NCBI GenBank assembly: GCA_031425525.1
Contig: JANPJM010000049.1
Location: forward strand, 1-64,000
Direction of reading: 5' to 3'
Origin: JANNMJ01 sp031425525
GTDB lineage: Bacteria; Bacteroidota; Bacteroidia; Cytophagales; Hymenobacteraceae
Length of the DNA stretch: 64,000 nucleotides
Shown: positions 34,800 through 42,646 of the stretch, in pieces
How positions within the stretch are numbered: the stretch's first letter is position 1
Layout: every line of letters begins with the position of its first letter
Notes under the pieces: model-generated
What the model was told of the DNA's origin: nothing
Databases searched by the model: none
What the model saw: only the letters and a program-made list of their open reading frames with translations
Translations under genes and position numbers: made by a program

Positions 34800-34931
34800 T
34801 TAATCGTCTTTCTTCACGCAGTTGGGGACGGTCTTAGCGTCCTTCTTTTTGGTTCCGAGCTGCTCGTAGCCTTTCCAGCAGGGATCCTTTTTGTGCGTGG
34901 CCGTTTTTTTCTGCGGCGTGGGAACAGACAA
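34800..34931 (-). CDS. Small Cys/Trp protein with DPCWKGYE motif
   Basis: 43 residues from a TTG start: a Lys-rich N-terminus, then KKDPCWKGYEQLGTKKK and the end VPNCVKKDD. The DPCWxGY...G.K.K....VPNCV pattern is one I recognise from small Bacteroidota and phage proteins of unknown function; two Cys, one Trp and many Lys suggest a tiny structured, perhaps nucleic acid- or metal-binding, protein. No ATG is in frame upstream, so TTG 34931 is the best start. A dedicated hairpin terminator follows, supporting a real gene. A perfect 12-bp palindrome CCTTACGTAAGG lies about 46 bp upstream (34977-34988). Confidence 0.75.
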   Translation of the reverse strand: MSVPTPQKKTATHKKDPCWKGYEQLGTKKKDAKTVPNCVKKDD

Positions 34932-35400
34932 GCTTGTTTTCGGGGAAGATAAGAGGCAGAAGTGGCGAACAGAATACCTTACGTAAGGGAAGTAGAGCGA
35001 CTTGTTTTCAGGCAGGAAAGAAAAGAGAGAGCAGTTGTTTTCGACAGCAGCAGAATGGAAGGTGAGGAGTGTTTGCGTTCAAGAAGCGGCCGAAGCCGGT
35101 GGGAGTCCAGGAAGGAGTGGAGGGTAGAGAGTGTTTATCGGAGGCGGCTGCTTTCGCCGGCTGCGCCCGATGTGGAATTTTACGGCACCCTGAGTGTAAA
35201 GGTTTTACGGGGGCGATATTTTTTTTAAGGAAGTGGCTTCTTTGAGTCAGTAGGAGCTTTTTAGAACTACAAACCAGTTGGGCCGATTACCAATCCGTGT
35301 CCATCAGACTTCCCTCCCCGGAGGGGAGTTCGGGCTGACGGCGCCTTGGAAGTGCAGAGCAAGATTTCCCTCTCATCCGGGTAGGGAGTATGGAGAGTAA
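34932..35400. other. Intergenic region without a recognised gene
   Basis: Purine-rich between 34950 and 35130. It includes the palindrome CCTTACGTAAGG (34977-34988) and a small hairpin at 35308-35330 (CCCTCCCCGGAGGGG). An open frame from GTG 34962 gives a low-complexity Arg/Glu/Ser sequence that I do not believe is coding. Confidence 0.5.
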
Positions 35401-37665
35401 TCAGACCAACAACAACCCCGCTGCCCGCACGGCGCGCCACGGCGGCGAAATCAGCAATTGCTCCCACGGCCATTCGGCGGCGGCTTCGGGCGGATAGGCG
35501 GCGGCGGCCTCGCGCAGGGTGTAGCGCGTGCGGAAACCGTCGGCGGCCAGGTGCGTGAGTAGCTCGTGGAGCCAGCGCGCGACCACGGGCGGCGAGTACA
35601 CAACCTCGTCGGTCGCGGGGAGGGGGAGCGTGAGGATGCCCGTTTCGATGGTGCGACCCTTGCGCCGCCGCTCGCCGATGCTGAGCGTGGGGGCGGGGTG
35701 GAGCCACACCAGTTGGTGGTGCGGGCGGGCGGCGTCGGGCTTTTCGGGCTCGGCGAGGGCGTCGTCGATCAGGTCGGGGGGCACCGTTTTACGTGGCACG
35801 CGCGGGGCGCCGTCATCGGTGGGGAACCAGAAATTCATCGTCTCCTCCAGCCCGATGCCGTGCATGTAGTTGTAGAGCGCTTTGGCGAGGCCGGGGCCGA
35901 AACGGTCGTGGTCGGCGCCGGTGGGGTCGAGATGGTGCAGGTCGTTCCAGGCGAAACCGCCGGGTTCGGGGCCGGTCATCTGCACCTGATAGCGCGCCGG
36001 GTCTTTGCCGACGGGGGCGTGCGCGGTCATCGAAAAGCGGTGCCAAAAGCCCGATTGCAGCGCTCCCGACGCGAAAAGCTGCCGCACGACTTCCAGCGAG
36101 TCAATCGTTTCCTGCGCCGTTTGGGTCGGGAAACCGTACATCAGGTAGGCGTGGACCAGTACGCCAGCCGCGCCGAATGCGTGCGCCACCCGCGCCACCT
36201 GCGCCACGGTTACGCCCTTTTCCATGAGGGCCAACAGCCGGTCGGAAGCTACTTCCAGCCCGCCCGTGACGGCAATGCAGCCGCTCGCCGCCAGCAGGCG
36301 GCAGAGGTCGGGCGTGAAGGTTTTCTCGAACCGGATGTTACCCCACCACGAGATTTCGGTGCCGCGCCGCAACAGCTCCAGCGCCAGATCGCGGAGCTGC
36401 ACGGGCGGCGCGGCCTCATCGACGAAGTGAAACCCCGTTTGGCCGGTTTGCTGCACGAGCATTTCGATGCGGTCGGCGAGGATTTCGGCCGGCGCCGGTT
36501 CGAACCGTCCGATATAATCGAGCGTGACATCGCAGAACGAACACCGTTTCCAGTAACACCCGTGCGCGATGGTGAGCTTGTTCCAGCGCCCATCCGACCA
36601 CAAGCGGTGCATCGGGTTCAGCGTTTCGAGTACCGATAAATACTCCGTCAGGGGCAGTCCAGCGTAATCGGGCGCCCCGATTTCGCGGTGCGGAATGTCG
36701 GCGGCTTGCTGACCGACGGCCCCGTTGCGGTACACCACCGTACCATTCGGCGCGCGCAAAAAGGTGCGCAGCAAGCCGGTTTCGGGCACTTCGCCGCGCC
36801 AGTGCGCCAGCAGGTTGAGCCACGGCGCCTCGCCATCGTCGAGGGTCAGGTAATCGATGTAATCGAAGAAGCGCGGCTCCGAGATGGTGCGCAGCTCGGT
36901 GTTGGGGTAGCCGCCGCCCATCAGCGTGCGGGCGGCAGGGTGGTGCGCTTTTACCCATTTGGCGAGCCGCAGCGCGCCGTACAGATTCCCCGGAAACGGC
37001 ACCGTAAACGCCACCACGTCGGGCGGGCCATCAGGGAAAGCGGTAGTGAATTGCTCGGCGAAGGTTTCGAGCAGCAACTCGTCGATGAGGTTCGGCAGGC
37101 GTTCCAGCTCGGCCTGAATCGGGTCGAAATGGGTGGCCGTCAGGCCCAACCGTTCGTGGTAGCGGGCCAGGCCGAATTGCGGCCCCACGGTTTCGCGCAC
37201 GGCATCGGCGAGGTCTTCGAGGTAAAGCGTGGCGAGGTGGCGCGCCTGATCGGTGAGCCCCAGCGTGCCGAACGCGGTTTCCAGATCGGCAATCTGGCTG
37301 AACCGATTGGCTTCGGGCAGCCAGCCGCCGCCGCAAATCCGGGCGGCGAGCGAGAGGTCTTTATTTTGGAGGAAGCGCACGACGGGCGCAATCGTGCGCT
37401 CGTAGCGCGCGCGGCGGCGCAGGATGTGCGCGGCGTTTTCGCTCAATTCAAAGGCACCGCTGGCCGCACCCGCCGCCATTGCATCGAATACGCGCCGCAG
37501 CCCATCCGCCGAAAAAAGGCGCAGCACGAGCGCCAGCCCGGCGTCGGCCTGCGCTACGCGATGGCCGCGCCCCCGCAAAAAACCCGACAGGTACGCCGTA
37601 GCCGGGTACGGCGTGTTGAGCTGCGTAAGCGGCGGCGTAACGATGAGAATACGGGGCGAAACCAC
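35401..37665 (-). CDS. B12-binding-domain radical SAM protein
   Basis: About 754 residues. The N-terminus SPRILIVTPPLTQLNTPYPA plus GFLRGRGHRV resembles the cobalamin-binding Rossmann module of B12 radical SAM enzymes; GGYPNTELR and LTLDDGEAPWLNLL are also typical. The radical SAM cluster motif is CYWKRCSFC (C-x3-up spacing of the canonical kind), followed by HFVDEAAPP, ISWWGNIRFEKTF, GGLEVASDRLLALMEKGV and AYLMYGFPTQTAQETIDSLE. The C-terminal 150 residues are less conserved. Function unknown; Fe-S and SAM binding are firmly predicted. GTG 37665 keeps the conserved N-terminus; the frame upstream lies in the family A repeat. Confidence 0.85.
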   Translation of the reverse strand: MVSPRILIVTPPLTQLNTPYPATAYLSGFLRGRGHRVAQADAGLALVLRLFSADGLRRVFDAMAAGAASGAFELSENAAHILRRRARYERTIAPVVRFLQNKDLSLAARICGGGWLPEANRFSQIADLETAFGTLGLTDQARHLATLYLEDLADAVRETVGPQFGLARYHERLGLTATHFDPIQAELERLPNLIDELLLETFAEQFTTAFPDGPPDVVAFTVPFPGNLYGALRLAKWVKAHHPAARTLMGGGYPNTELRTISEPRFFDYIDYLTLDDGEAPWLNLLAHWRGEVPETGLLRTFLRAPNGTVVYRNGAVGQQAADIPHREIGAPDYAGLPLTEYLSVLETLNPMHRLWSDGRWNKLTIAHGCYWKRCSFCDVTLDYIGRFEPAPAEILADRIEMLVQQTGQTGFHFVDEAAPPVQLRDLALELLRRGTEISWWGNIRFEKTFTPDLCRLLAASGCIAVTGGLEVASDRLLALMEKGVTVAQVARVAHAFGAAGVLVHAYLMYGFPTQTAQETIDSLEVVRQLFASGALQSGFWHRFSMTAHAPVGKDPARYQVQMTGPEPGGFAWNDLHHLDPTGADHDRFGPGLAKALYNYMHGIGLEETMNFWFPTDDGAPRVPRKTVPPDLIDDALAEPEKPDAARPHHQLVWLHPAPTLSIGERRRKGRTIETGILTLPLPATDEVVYSPPVVARWLHELLTHLAADGFRTRYTLREAAAAYPPEAAAEWPWEQLLISPPWRAVRAAGLLLV

Positions 37666-37678
37666 GGGCAACAGGGGT

Positions 37679-37755
37679 AACGTGGCGTGGAGCGAAGCTC
37701 CGCCTCTTACAGGCAGGAATGCGCAGGTGGCGGAGCTGCCGCTCCGCCCCACGTT
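37679..37755. repeat. Dispersed palindromic element, family A, copy 2
   Basis: Left arm AACGTGGCGTGGAGCGAAGC.. (37679-37704), right arm GGCGGAGCTGCCGCTCC.. ending CCCCACGTT (37729-37755). Same architecture and spacing as 6611-6689 but with several changes. Sits 13 bp upstream of the radical SAM start. Confidence 0.8.
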
Positions 37756-37994
37756 CGAGGCCGTAAAAGTACGGCTGACCCCAACCGCCCGGCCCGGCGC
37801 CTCGGTTCAACCCCGTCCGCTAGTTGGCCGACCGATGGCCGCCCAAAACACGCATTTTACCCACACGATAATGTGATTTCGTGGAGAAACAGTAGTATTT
37901 CGCTTAGGCATTCTGGTATCTTCGGGCAGTCGAAGCGGTTCGCCGCGCGCTTTCCCTGATTTTTTCCGTTCACTTCCCCCAACTTCCTGATACG

Positions 37995-38567
37995 ATGAAG
38001 CTCTTCTCTACCCTTCGCCTGACGGCATTCTCGGCAGTTTCGGCTGCTCTGCTGATGCTCGGTACCGCCGCCCTGCCGGCCTGCACCAAAGACGTAGTGC
38101 TGAAAACGATTGACGTGCAGATCAAAACCAATCTGGAGGTCGATGTGAAAGGCGGCGACCTCCTGGCCGGCACCTGGACGCAGGAACTCGACCCCAATTC
38201 CAACGCCGATGTACGCGATAACCGCTCGAAAATCAAGAAGGTGGTGGTCGAAAAGCTGGCGTATCGGGTCGTTGAATCCAACAACACGCCTGGCACCACC
38301 GGCTCGGGCACGTGGAAATTCTACCTCGCCGACGCCCCCGCCGATGTGTTCACGCTGGGCACCGTCACGGCCCTCGATTTCGAAGCCCTTGACGCTGCCG
38401 ACACCGTGCAAGACCTGCCGCTCTCAGAAGCCGCCAAAGCCAAGTTAGTGGAAGCCATCAACAGCGGCAAAAAAGTAGTATTCGGGTTTGAAGGCAGCGT
38501 CACGGAAAGGCCGTCGTACACCCGGTTCGAGCTGCGAATCTCGACCAAGATTGATGTTGGCGTCTGA
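37995..38567 (+). CDS. Putative lipoprotein
   Basis: 190 residues. Signal peptide with a lipobox-like LPACTKD (Cys at residue 30), then a soluble beta-rich domain with charged turns (LEVDVKGGDLLAGTW, KVVVEKLAYRVVESN, KVVFGFEGSVTERPSYTRFELRISTKIDVGV). No recognised family. A TATCTTCG box (37917-37924) about 70 nt upstream may be its promoter; a strong terminator follows. Confidence 0.7.
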   Translation: MKLFSTLRLTAFSAVSAALLMLGTAALPACTKDVVLKTIDVQIKTNLEVDVKGGDLLAGTWTQELDPNSNADVRDNRSKIKKVVVEKLAYRVVESNNTPGTTGSGTWKFYLADAPADVFTLGTVTALDFEALDAADTVQDLPLSEAAKAKLVEAINSGKKVVFGFEGSVTERPSYTRFELRISTKIDVGV

Positions 38568-38590
38568 TCGCGTCCCCCTCTACGAGAAGT

Positions 38591-38637
38591 AAAAAACCGC
38601 CGCGCGGCTCTGTAACGGAGCTGCGCGGCGGTTTTTC
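38591..38637. terminator. Bidirectional terminator
   Basis: AAAAAACCGCCGCGC...GCGCGGCGGTTTTT, with A and T runs on both sides, between the convergent lipoprotein and membrane-protein genes. Confidence 0.9.
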
Positions 38638-38664
38638 GTTAAAAGCCCAACCGCCGCGCCTCGG

Positions 38665-39012
38665 CTACCGCCATTTATTCGCCGGGATGGTAGGTGAAGC
38701 CGCGCCGCGCTTGGCAGCCGCCCGTGGCGCACGCTTCGTGCGCGGCGCGCGCCCGCCACCGTCATCGCTCAACCGCCGCGTGAGCCAATTGATGGCTGGG
38801 CGGATGCCGAACACCGTGCCCAACAGCAGCAGCCACAGCACGAACGTAGCCGAAAACAGCCGCCCGAAAAACCCATCGGTAAAGCCGAAAATGTAGCCCG
38901 TGAGCGTCAGGGCCACCACCCAACTCAGGAACCCCAGCCACGCGGCGCGGCGCACCACGGGGTGGTCGGTGAAGCGGGCGAGGATGGCGGTGAGGTAGTC
39001 GGCGGGCGTCAT
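38665..39012 (-). CDS. Small membrane protein
   Basis: 115 residues with two to three hydrophobic segments (AAWLGFLSWVVALTLTGYIFGF; LFSATFVLWLLLLGTVFGI) and an Arg/Lys/Ala-rich C-terminal tail that would be cytoplasmic. No family recognised. A GACCTTTG box lies 8 nt before the ATG, which supports both the start and independent expression from the gene behind it. Confidence 0.65.
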   Translation of the reverse strand: MTPADYLTAILARFTDHPVVRRAAWLGFLSWVVALTLTGYIFGFTDGFFGRLFSATFVLWLLLLGTVFGIRPAINWLTRRLSDDGGGRAPRTKRAPRAAAKRGAASPTIPANKWR

Positions 39013-39020
39013 CGTGGGCG

Positions 39021-39028
39021 CAAAGGTC
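39021..39028 (-). promoter_or_regulatory. -7-like element GACCTTTG
   Basis: Seven of eight matches on the minus strand, 8 nt before the ATG at 39012. Confidence 0.45.
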
Positions 39029-39042
39029 GGCCCGCGACGGCG

Positions 39043-40116
39043 CTAAAACACAAACTGTGTGGGGCCAACGGCGGTGTTGAACGAGTCGATGACGGCACCC
39101 GTGGAGCGGTAGCGCAGCACGCGGCCATCGGCGGTGAAGCCCCGCTGGTCGGCGGCGTATAGGGTGCCGTCGGTGGGGTCGACGCCGAGGGCATTGAAAC
39201 TGCGCCGCACCAACGCCGTGCGCGGCAGGGCGGCATCGGTGGTGCTCATCGCGAAGATGTTGCCATTGTAAGTGTAGTAAAGGCGCGTTTTGTCGCCGTT
39301 GAAGGTCAGATTATCCGGAGAAACTCCCTTACGATTGAATAGCCTCACACTCGACGCCGACGGGTTGGCGAGTGCAAACGACACGAGCGCGCCACGCGTC
39401 GAGGCTACCGTATCAATATCAAACGTCGGCGTGTAGGCGATTTTGCCACCGCACAGTACCCACACACGCCCGCCGCCATCGAGGCGCACGGCCGACGGGC
39501 CATCGGCCCCGGTTGGCACCTGCGCCACGTTGGTCGTGAGCAACAGCGTAATGTTGGTCAGCGAGGCGCCGCCGGAGTTGGCGACAAGCACGCCCGTGGG
39601 CGTTGTTACGATTTCTTCGGGCAACTCACCCGTCGCGAAGGTGCGGCCGGTGAGGGCGTTGGTGGTCAAATCGATTTCCGACACGCGGCCGTTGCCGCTG
39701 AAACCGACCCACTCCGTGACGTAGCCCTTCGTGCCGTACACGGTCAGGTAGCGCGGCAGCGCCAGACCGGTAATCTCGGCTACCTGCTTGAAATCGCTCA
39801 TCGTCACGACCACGATCTTGTTGGAGTTATTGACGACGATGTAGCCCTTGCCGTCGTAAACGGTCATCGATTGTGCCACATCGCCGAGGGCCACGCCGGA
39901 GTTAGCAGCGGTGAACTGGTCGCGCACGACGGCGCCGGAAGCGCGGTCGTAGCGCGTGACGGCGGCGTTGGCCCGTAGAAAGTTGCCTTCGTTCACGACG
40001 TACATCGCGCCGGGGCGAGCCTCGGTCGGCGAAATGGCATTATCTTCACAAGAAGCCAGAAAAAGGGGCGCAGCGAGCAGCAGCGCAAGAAAATGGGGGC
40101 GGAGACGCAGGGTCAT
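39043..40116 (-). CDS. BtuG-like beta-propeller lipoprotein, probable cobalamin-binding partner of BtuB
   Basis: 357 residues. Lipoprotein signal LALLLAAPLFLASCEDN, then blade-like repeats of a beta propeller (MYVVNEGNFLRANAAVTRYD, QSMTVYDGKGYIVVNNSNKIVVV, RYLTVYGTKGYVTEW, GVLVANSGG, RVWVLCGGK, LYYTYNGNIFAM, LGVDPTDGTLYAADQ). In Bacteroides, BtuG is a surface lipoprotein propeller that binds B12 very tightly and passes it to BtuB. The gene follows btuB on the same strand, 117 bp downstream of its stop, behind a cobalamin riboswitch, which supports the role; direct homology to BtuG was not tested. ATG 40116 gives the signal peptide. Confidence 0.75.
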   Translation of the reverse strand: MTLRLRPHFLALLLAAPLFLASCEDNAISPTEARPGAMYVVNEGNFLRANAAVTRYDRASGAVVRDQFTAANSGVALGDVAQSMTVYDGKGYIVVNNSNKIVVVTMSDFKQVAEITGLALPRYLTVYGTKGYVTEWVGFSGNGRVSEIDLTTNALTGRTFATGELPEEIVTTPTGVLVANSGGASLTNITLLLTTNVAQVPTGADGPSAVRLDGGGRVWVLCGGKIAYTPTFDIDTVASTRGALVSFALANPSASSVRLFNRKGVSPDNLTFNGDKTRLYYTYNGNIFAMSTTDAALPRTALVRRSFNALGVDPTDGTLYAADQRGFTADGRVLRYRSTGAVIDSFNTAVGPTQFVF

Positions 40117-40145
40117 CGGCAGGGAATATAGGGGGTTGAAAAAAA

Positions 40146-40211
40146 GATCCCGTTCGTTTGGGCAAAAGATCCCGTTCGTTTGAGCAAAAGGAGCCGTTCG
40201 TTTGGGCAAGA
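40146..40211. repeat. 22-bp tandem array, 3 units
   Basis: Units start at 40146, 40168 and 40190: GATCCCGTTCGTTTGGGC, GATCCCGTTCGTTTGAGC and GGAGCCGTTCGTTTGGGC plus AARA. The period is exactly 22 bp, in the spacer between btuB and the btuG-like gene. Confidence 0.88.
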
Positions 40212-40226
40212 GGACGGCTCCTTTTT
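40190..40226 (-). terminator. Possible partial terminator or processing hairpin after btuB
   Basis: On the minus strand AGGAGCCGT and ACGGCTCC pair across 16 nt and are followed by TTTTG; on the plus strand the same stem is followed by five T. It overlaps the last 22-bp unit and could lower expression of the second gene relative to btuB. Confidence 0.5.
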
Positions 40227-40233
40227 GGCCAGA

Positions 40234-42348
40234 TCAGCGGGCGCAGTCGTCGCAATCGCGGCTGCGGGCCACGCGCAGCGTGAGTTGCCACGTGTTGCCC
40301 GGCATTGGGCGGTTAGGCTGGCTTTGATAGGCGGTGTTGAGGAGGTTGAAGCCGTCGAACCGGACCGAGAGCAGGGTGGCGCGCCTGCGGCTTTCGGCAT
40401 CCATCGGCTCACACAAGCGCCACTCGCCGCCAATGCCCACGTTGAGCAGGCCGTACGCCGGCAACTGTTCGGTGCCGGAGCTATTGGTAAAGCGCCAACT
40501 GCTGGCGGTTGAGGTGAGGTCGGCGCGCAAGCGCAGCGGGTAACGCCGTAGCACGTATTGCTGGGTAAGGGTCGCGCTACCGCTGCGAACCGGCACGAAC
40601 GGCAGTTGAACGTCAACCGGGTCGGGGTCGGTGAGGGCGCCGGCGGTTTTCTGCGTTTGCAGTACCTGACCGGCGAGGCGGATCGTCGTTTCGATCCAAT
40701 GAGAAGTGCGAGGTTCCAGCACCAGACTGCCTTCCAGGCCGCGCGAACGGACTCGTCGGAGGTTGCGCGGGCTCCATAAACCCGTGGCCGCGTCGGGCGT
40801 CCAATGCACCCAGTCGTTGACGCGCTGGTCGAAGGCATCAAGGGTCAGGTTGATTATTCGACTGGTATGCCAACCTCCGACAGAGATCTGTGCGCCGGCC
40901 GAGTAACTGGTACTCATCTCGGGCCGCAGATCGGGGTTGCCGCCGGGGCGCCAGTAGCGTTCGTTCAGCGTGGGTGCCCGGTAGGCGCGGGCCGCACCGG
41001 CGTGCGGCGTGATCGTCAGCAATACGGGTTGCCCATTTCGTATTCTCGTCAGAGCGATTGTGACTAATCGCCATTCAGCGCTCGCCGCCGGAAGCAGTGG
41101 CACCCAATGGCCCGGTAATATGGCTTGGCGCACCGTCAGCATCGCGCGCCCCCTGGCCCGCTGCACATCGGTCCACGACAACTCGCCGAGCGCGGCAGCC
41201 CGCCGCTCGGTTTTTAGGCCCGTGCCGTAGCCATCGACCCGCGCCCTAAACAACTGGCCTTCCGCCCCCAACCGGGCGCGCACGCCATACCGCAAGGGGT
41301 GCATGTGTTCCAACTGGGCCTGCCAGCTCTGCGAGCGCGAATTCGATGTGCCGATCAGGTCGTCGGCGTAGTTGATGACATCGGTCAGCGAGGCCACCCG
41401 CAACGTAGTGAAATTGCGGAAGCGTAGGGCTAGGGCTACCCGCTGACTGGCGTCTCGCTCGGTGGCGTGCGTTGGCGGGGTGTTGAGGGCGGGCGGAATC
41501 TGCCGGTCGGCACCGGTGAGCCAGGCCGCCGCCGTCGCTACCCACCGGCCGTTGCGGTCGAGGTTGATGGTATGGTCGTGGGTGACGGAATAGGAGCGGC
41601 TTTCGGCGTTCGTCTGGTGCGCGGTGCGAAGCCCCCGGAACGAGCGAACCGTGTACGGAAAGTCGTTGGTGGCCCGGCCAATCTGGGCGCTTGTGCTGAA
41701 CGAGCTGTTCCGAATCCCACCGCCGACGCGCACCCCCAGCGCCTGCTGCCCAAACGAGCCGATGCTGGCGGTGGCGTCAAGGGGTAAGTGACCTTCGGTA
41801 ACAAGCGTCAGCGCCCCACCTAGCGCGCCCGATCCTACCCGCGCCGCATCAGGCCCGTGCCGCAGGGTGGCACCAGTAAGCGCAGCGGCTGGCAACAAGC
41901 TCAGGTCGGCCTGACCGAGTGTCGGGAAGTTGATATTGAATCCTTGCCACAATACCGCGACGTGCTGGGCCGACATCCCCCGGACACTCAAGCTGGCAAG
42001 CTGGCCCGGCCCATACTGGCGCACTACGAGGGGGGTGCGCTGGGCCAGAACCGCTCCCAGCGATGCCCCAGCTCCCAGGCTCCGCAGCGCGTCAAAATCA
42101 AGATGGGTGGTAAAATTGTGCGGCGGCCAGTGGTCTTCAGTCGGTAAAACAACCAGTTGCGCACTCTCTACCTGCGCCGCCGGCAGTTGCACACTACGAC
42201 GCGCCGTATCAACCGGCACCTCCTGCCCCACGCACGGCTCCACCGCACCCACCAGCAACGCCGGTAGCAGCCAAAATGGAAGCATACGCCGCTGCCCGAC
42301 CCGCTCAGTAGTGAGCGCGCCCAAGCAGCCGGAAGCGAAAAAACGCAT
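40234..42348 (-). CDS. btuB: TonB-dependent receptor, BtuB-like cobalamin transporter
   Basis: About 704 residues. The plug domain is present: FDALRSLGAGASLGAVLAQRTPLVVRQYGPGQLASLSVRGMSAQHVAVLWQGFNINFPTLGQADLSLLP, and DAARVGSGALGGALTLVTE, in the order typical of BtuB/FepA-type receptors. The rest is alternating strands of a 22-stranded barrel. Placement directly after a cobalamin riboswitch identifies the substrate class. The start is uncertain: ATG 42348 gives a 21-residue n-region (RVGQRR before the hydrophobic core); ATG 42285 (MLPFWLLPALLVG) also works. The C-terminus (SRDCDDCAR) extends past the usual last aromatic residue. Confidence 0.88.
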   Translation of the reverse strand: MRFFASGCLGALTTERVGQRRMLPFWLLPALLVGAVEPCVGQEVPVDTARRSVQLPAAQVESAQLVVLPTEDHWPPHNFTTHLDFDALRSLGAGASLGAVLAQRTPLVVRQYGPGQLASLSVRGMSAQHVAVLWQGFNINFPTLGQADLSLLPAAALTGATLRHGPDAARVGSGALGGALTLVTEGHLPLDATASIGSFGQQALGVRVGGGIRNSSFSTSAQIGRATNDFPYTVRSFRGLRTAHQTNAESRSYSVTHDHTINLDRNGRWVATAAAWLTGADRQIPPALNTPPTHATERDASQRVALALRFRNFTTLRVASLTDVINYADDLIGTSNSRSQSWQAQLEHMHPLRYGVRARLGAEGQLFRARVDGYGTGLKTERRAAALGELSWTDVQRARGRAMLTVRQAILPGHWVPLLPAASAEWRLVTIALTRIRNGQPVLLTITPHAGAARAYRAPTLNERYWRPGGNPDLRPEMSTSYSAGAQISVGGWHTSRIINLTLDAFDQRVNDWVHWTPDAATGLWSPRNLRRVRSRGLEGSLVLEPRTSHWIETTIRLAGQVLQTQKTAGALTDPDPVDVQLPFVPVRSGSATLTQQYVLRRYPLRLRADLTSTASSWRFTNSSGTEQLPAYGLLNVGIGGEWRLCEPMDAESRRRATLLSVRFDGFNLLNTAYQSQPNRPMPGNTWQLTLRVARSRDCDDCAR

Positions 42349-42401
42349 TAAAGCGGCCGAAACCGACGCCCCTCTCCCCGGGAGCGCGCCGAACCAAGAA
42401 T

Positions 42402-42600
42402 CACTCAGGCAGGTCTCCTGACTCGCTGCCGATGAAGTCGCCTTCCCAATTCAGGCCGTTTCTTCTGCGGATTACTCCGTAGAAAACGTGTCCGTCGTCA
42501 GTGGCTGAATATGACTTCGCCGTTTGAACTACAGCTTACAGTTGCGGGGACAGCGCCGGACTTGCACCGGCTTCCCATTTTCAGCCCACCTTCCGGCGGG
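42402..42600 (-). promoter_or_regulatory. Cobalamin riboswitch upstream of btuB
   Basis: On the minus strand the conserved elements appear in order: AATGGGAAGCCGGTGCAAG then TCCGGCGCTGTCCCCGCAAC and TGTAAGC, CAGCCACTGACG, GGGAAGGCG, and GCGAGTCAGGAGACCTGCC (the B12-box region). The match is strong. The 5' hairpin CCCGCCGGAAGGTGGGC precedes the core. About 53 nt lie between the aptamer end and the btuB ATG; control could be at translation initiation. Confidence 0.95.
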
Positions 42601-42617
42601 CCACCTGAGCGCGGGGG

Positions 42618-42625
42618 CAAAGGTA
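42618..42625 (-). promoter_or_regulatory. -7 promoter element TACCTTTG for riboswitch-btuB
   Basis: Perfect TAnnTTTG on the minus strand about 18 nt before the first riboswitch stem. Confidence 0.65.
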
Positions 42626-42646
42626 GGGGTTGGAGGAGATGTGAGG

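Noticed and set aside
34962..35228. 88-codon plus-strand frame
   Set aside because: GTG start without a promoter, low-complexity charged sequence, no similarity recognised.
37679..37752. Extended N-terminus of the radical SAM protein
   Set aside because: Lies in the family A repeat; conserved sequence begins at SPRILIV just after GTG 37665.
42524..42646. Upstream extension of the 3-methyladenine glycosylase
   Set aside because: That stretch is the cobalamin riboswitch of the opposite strand, not protein-coding.
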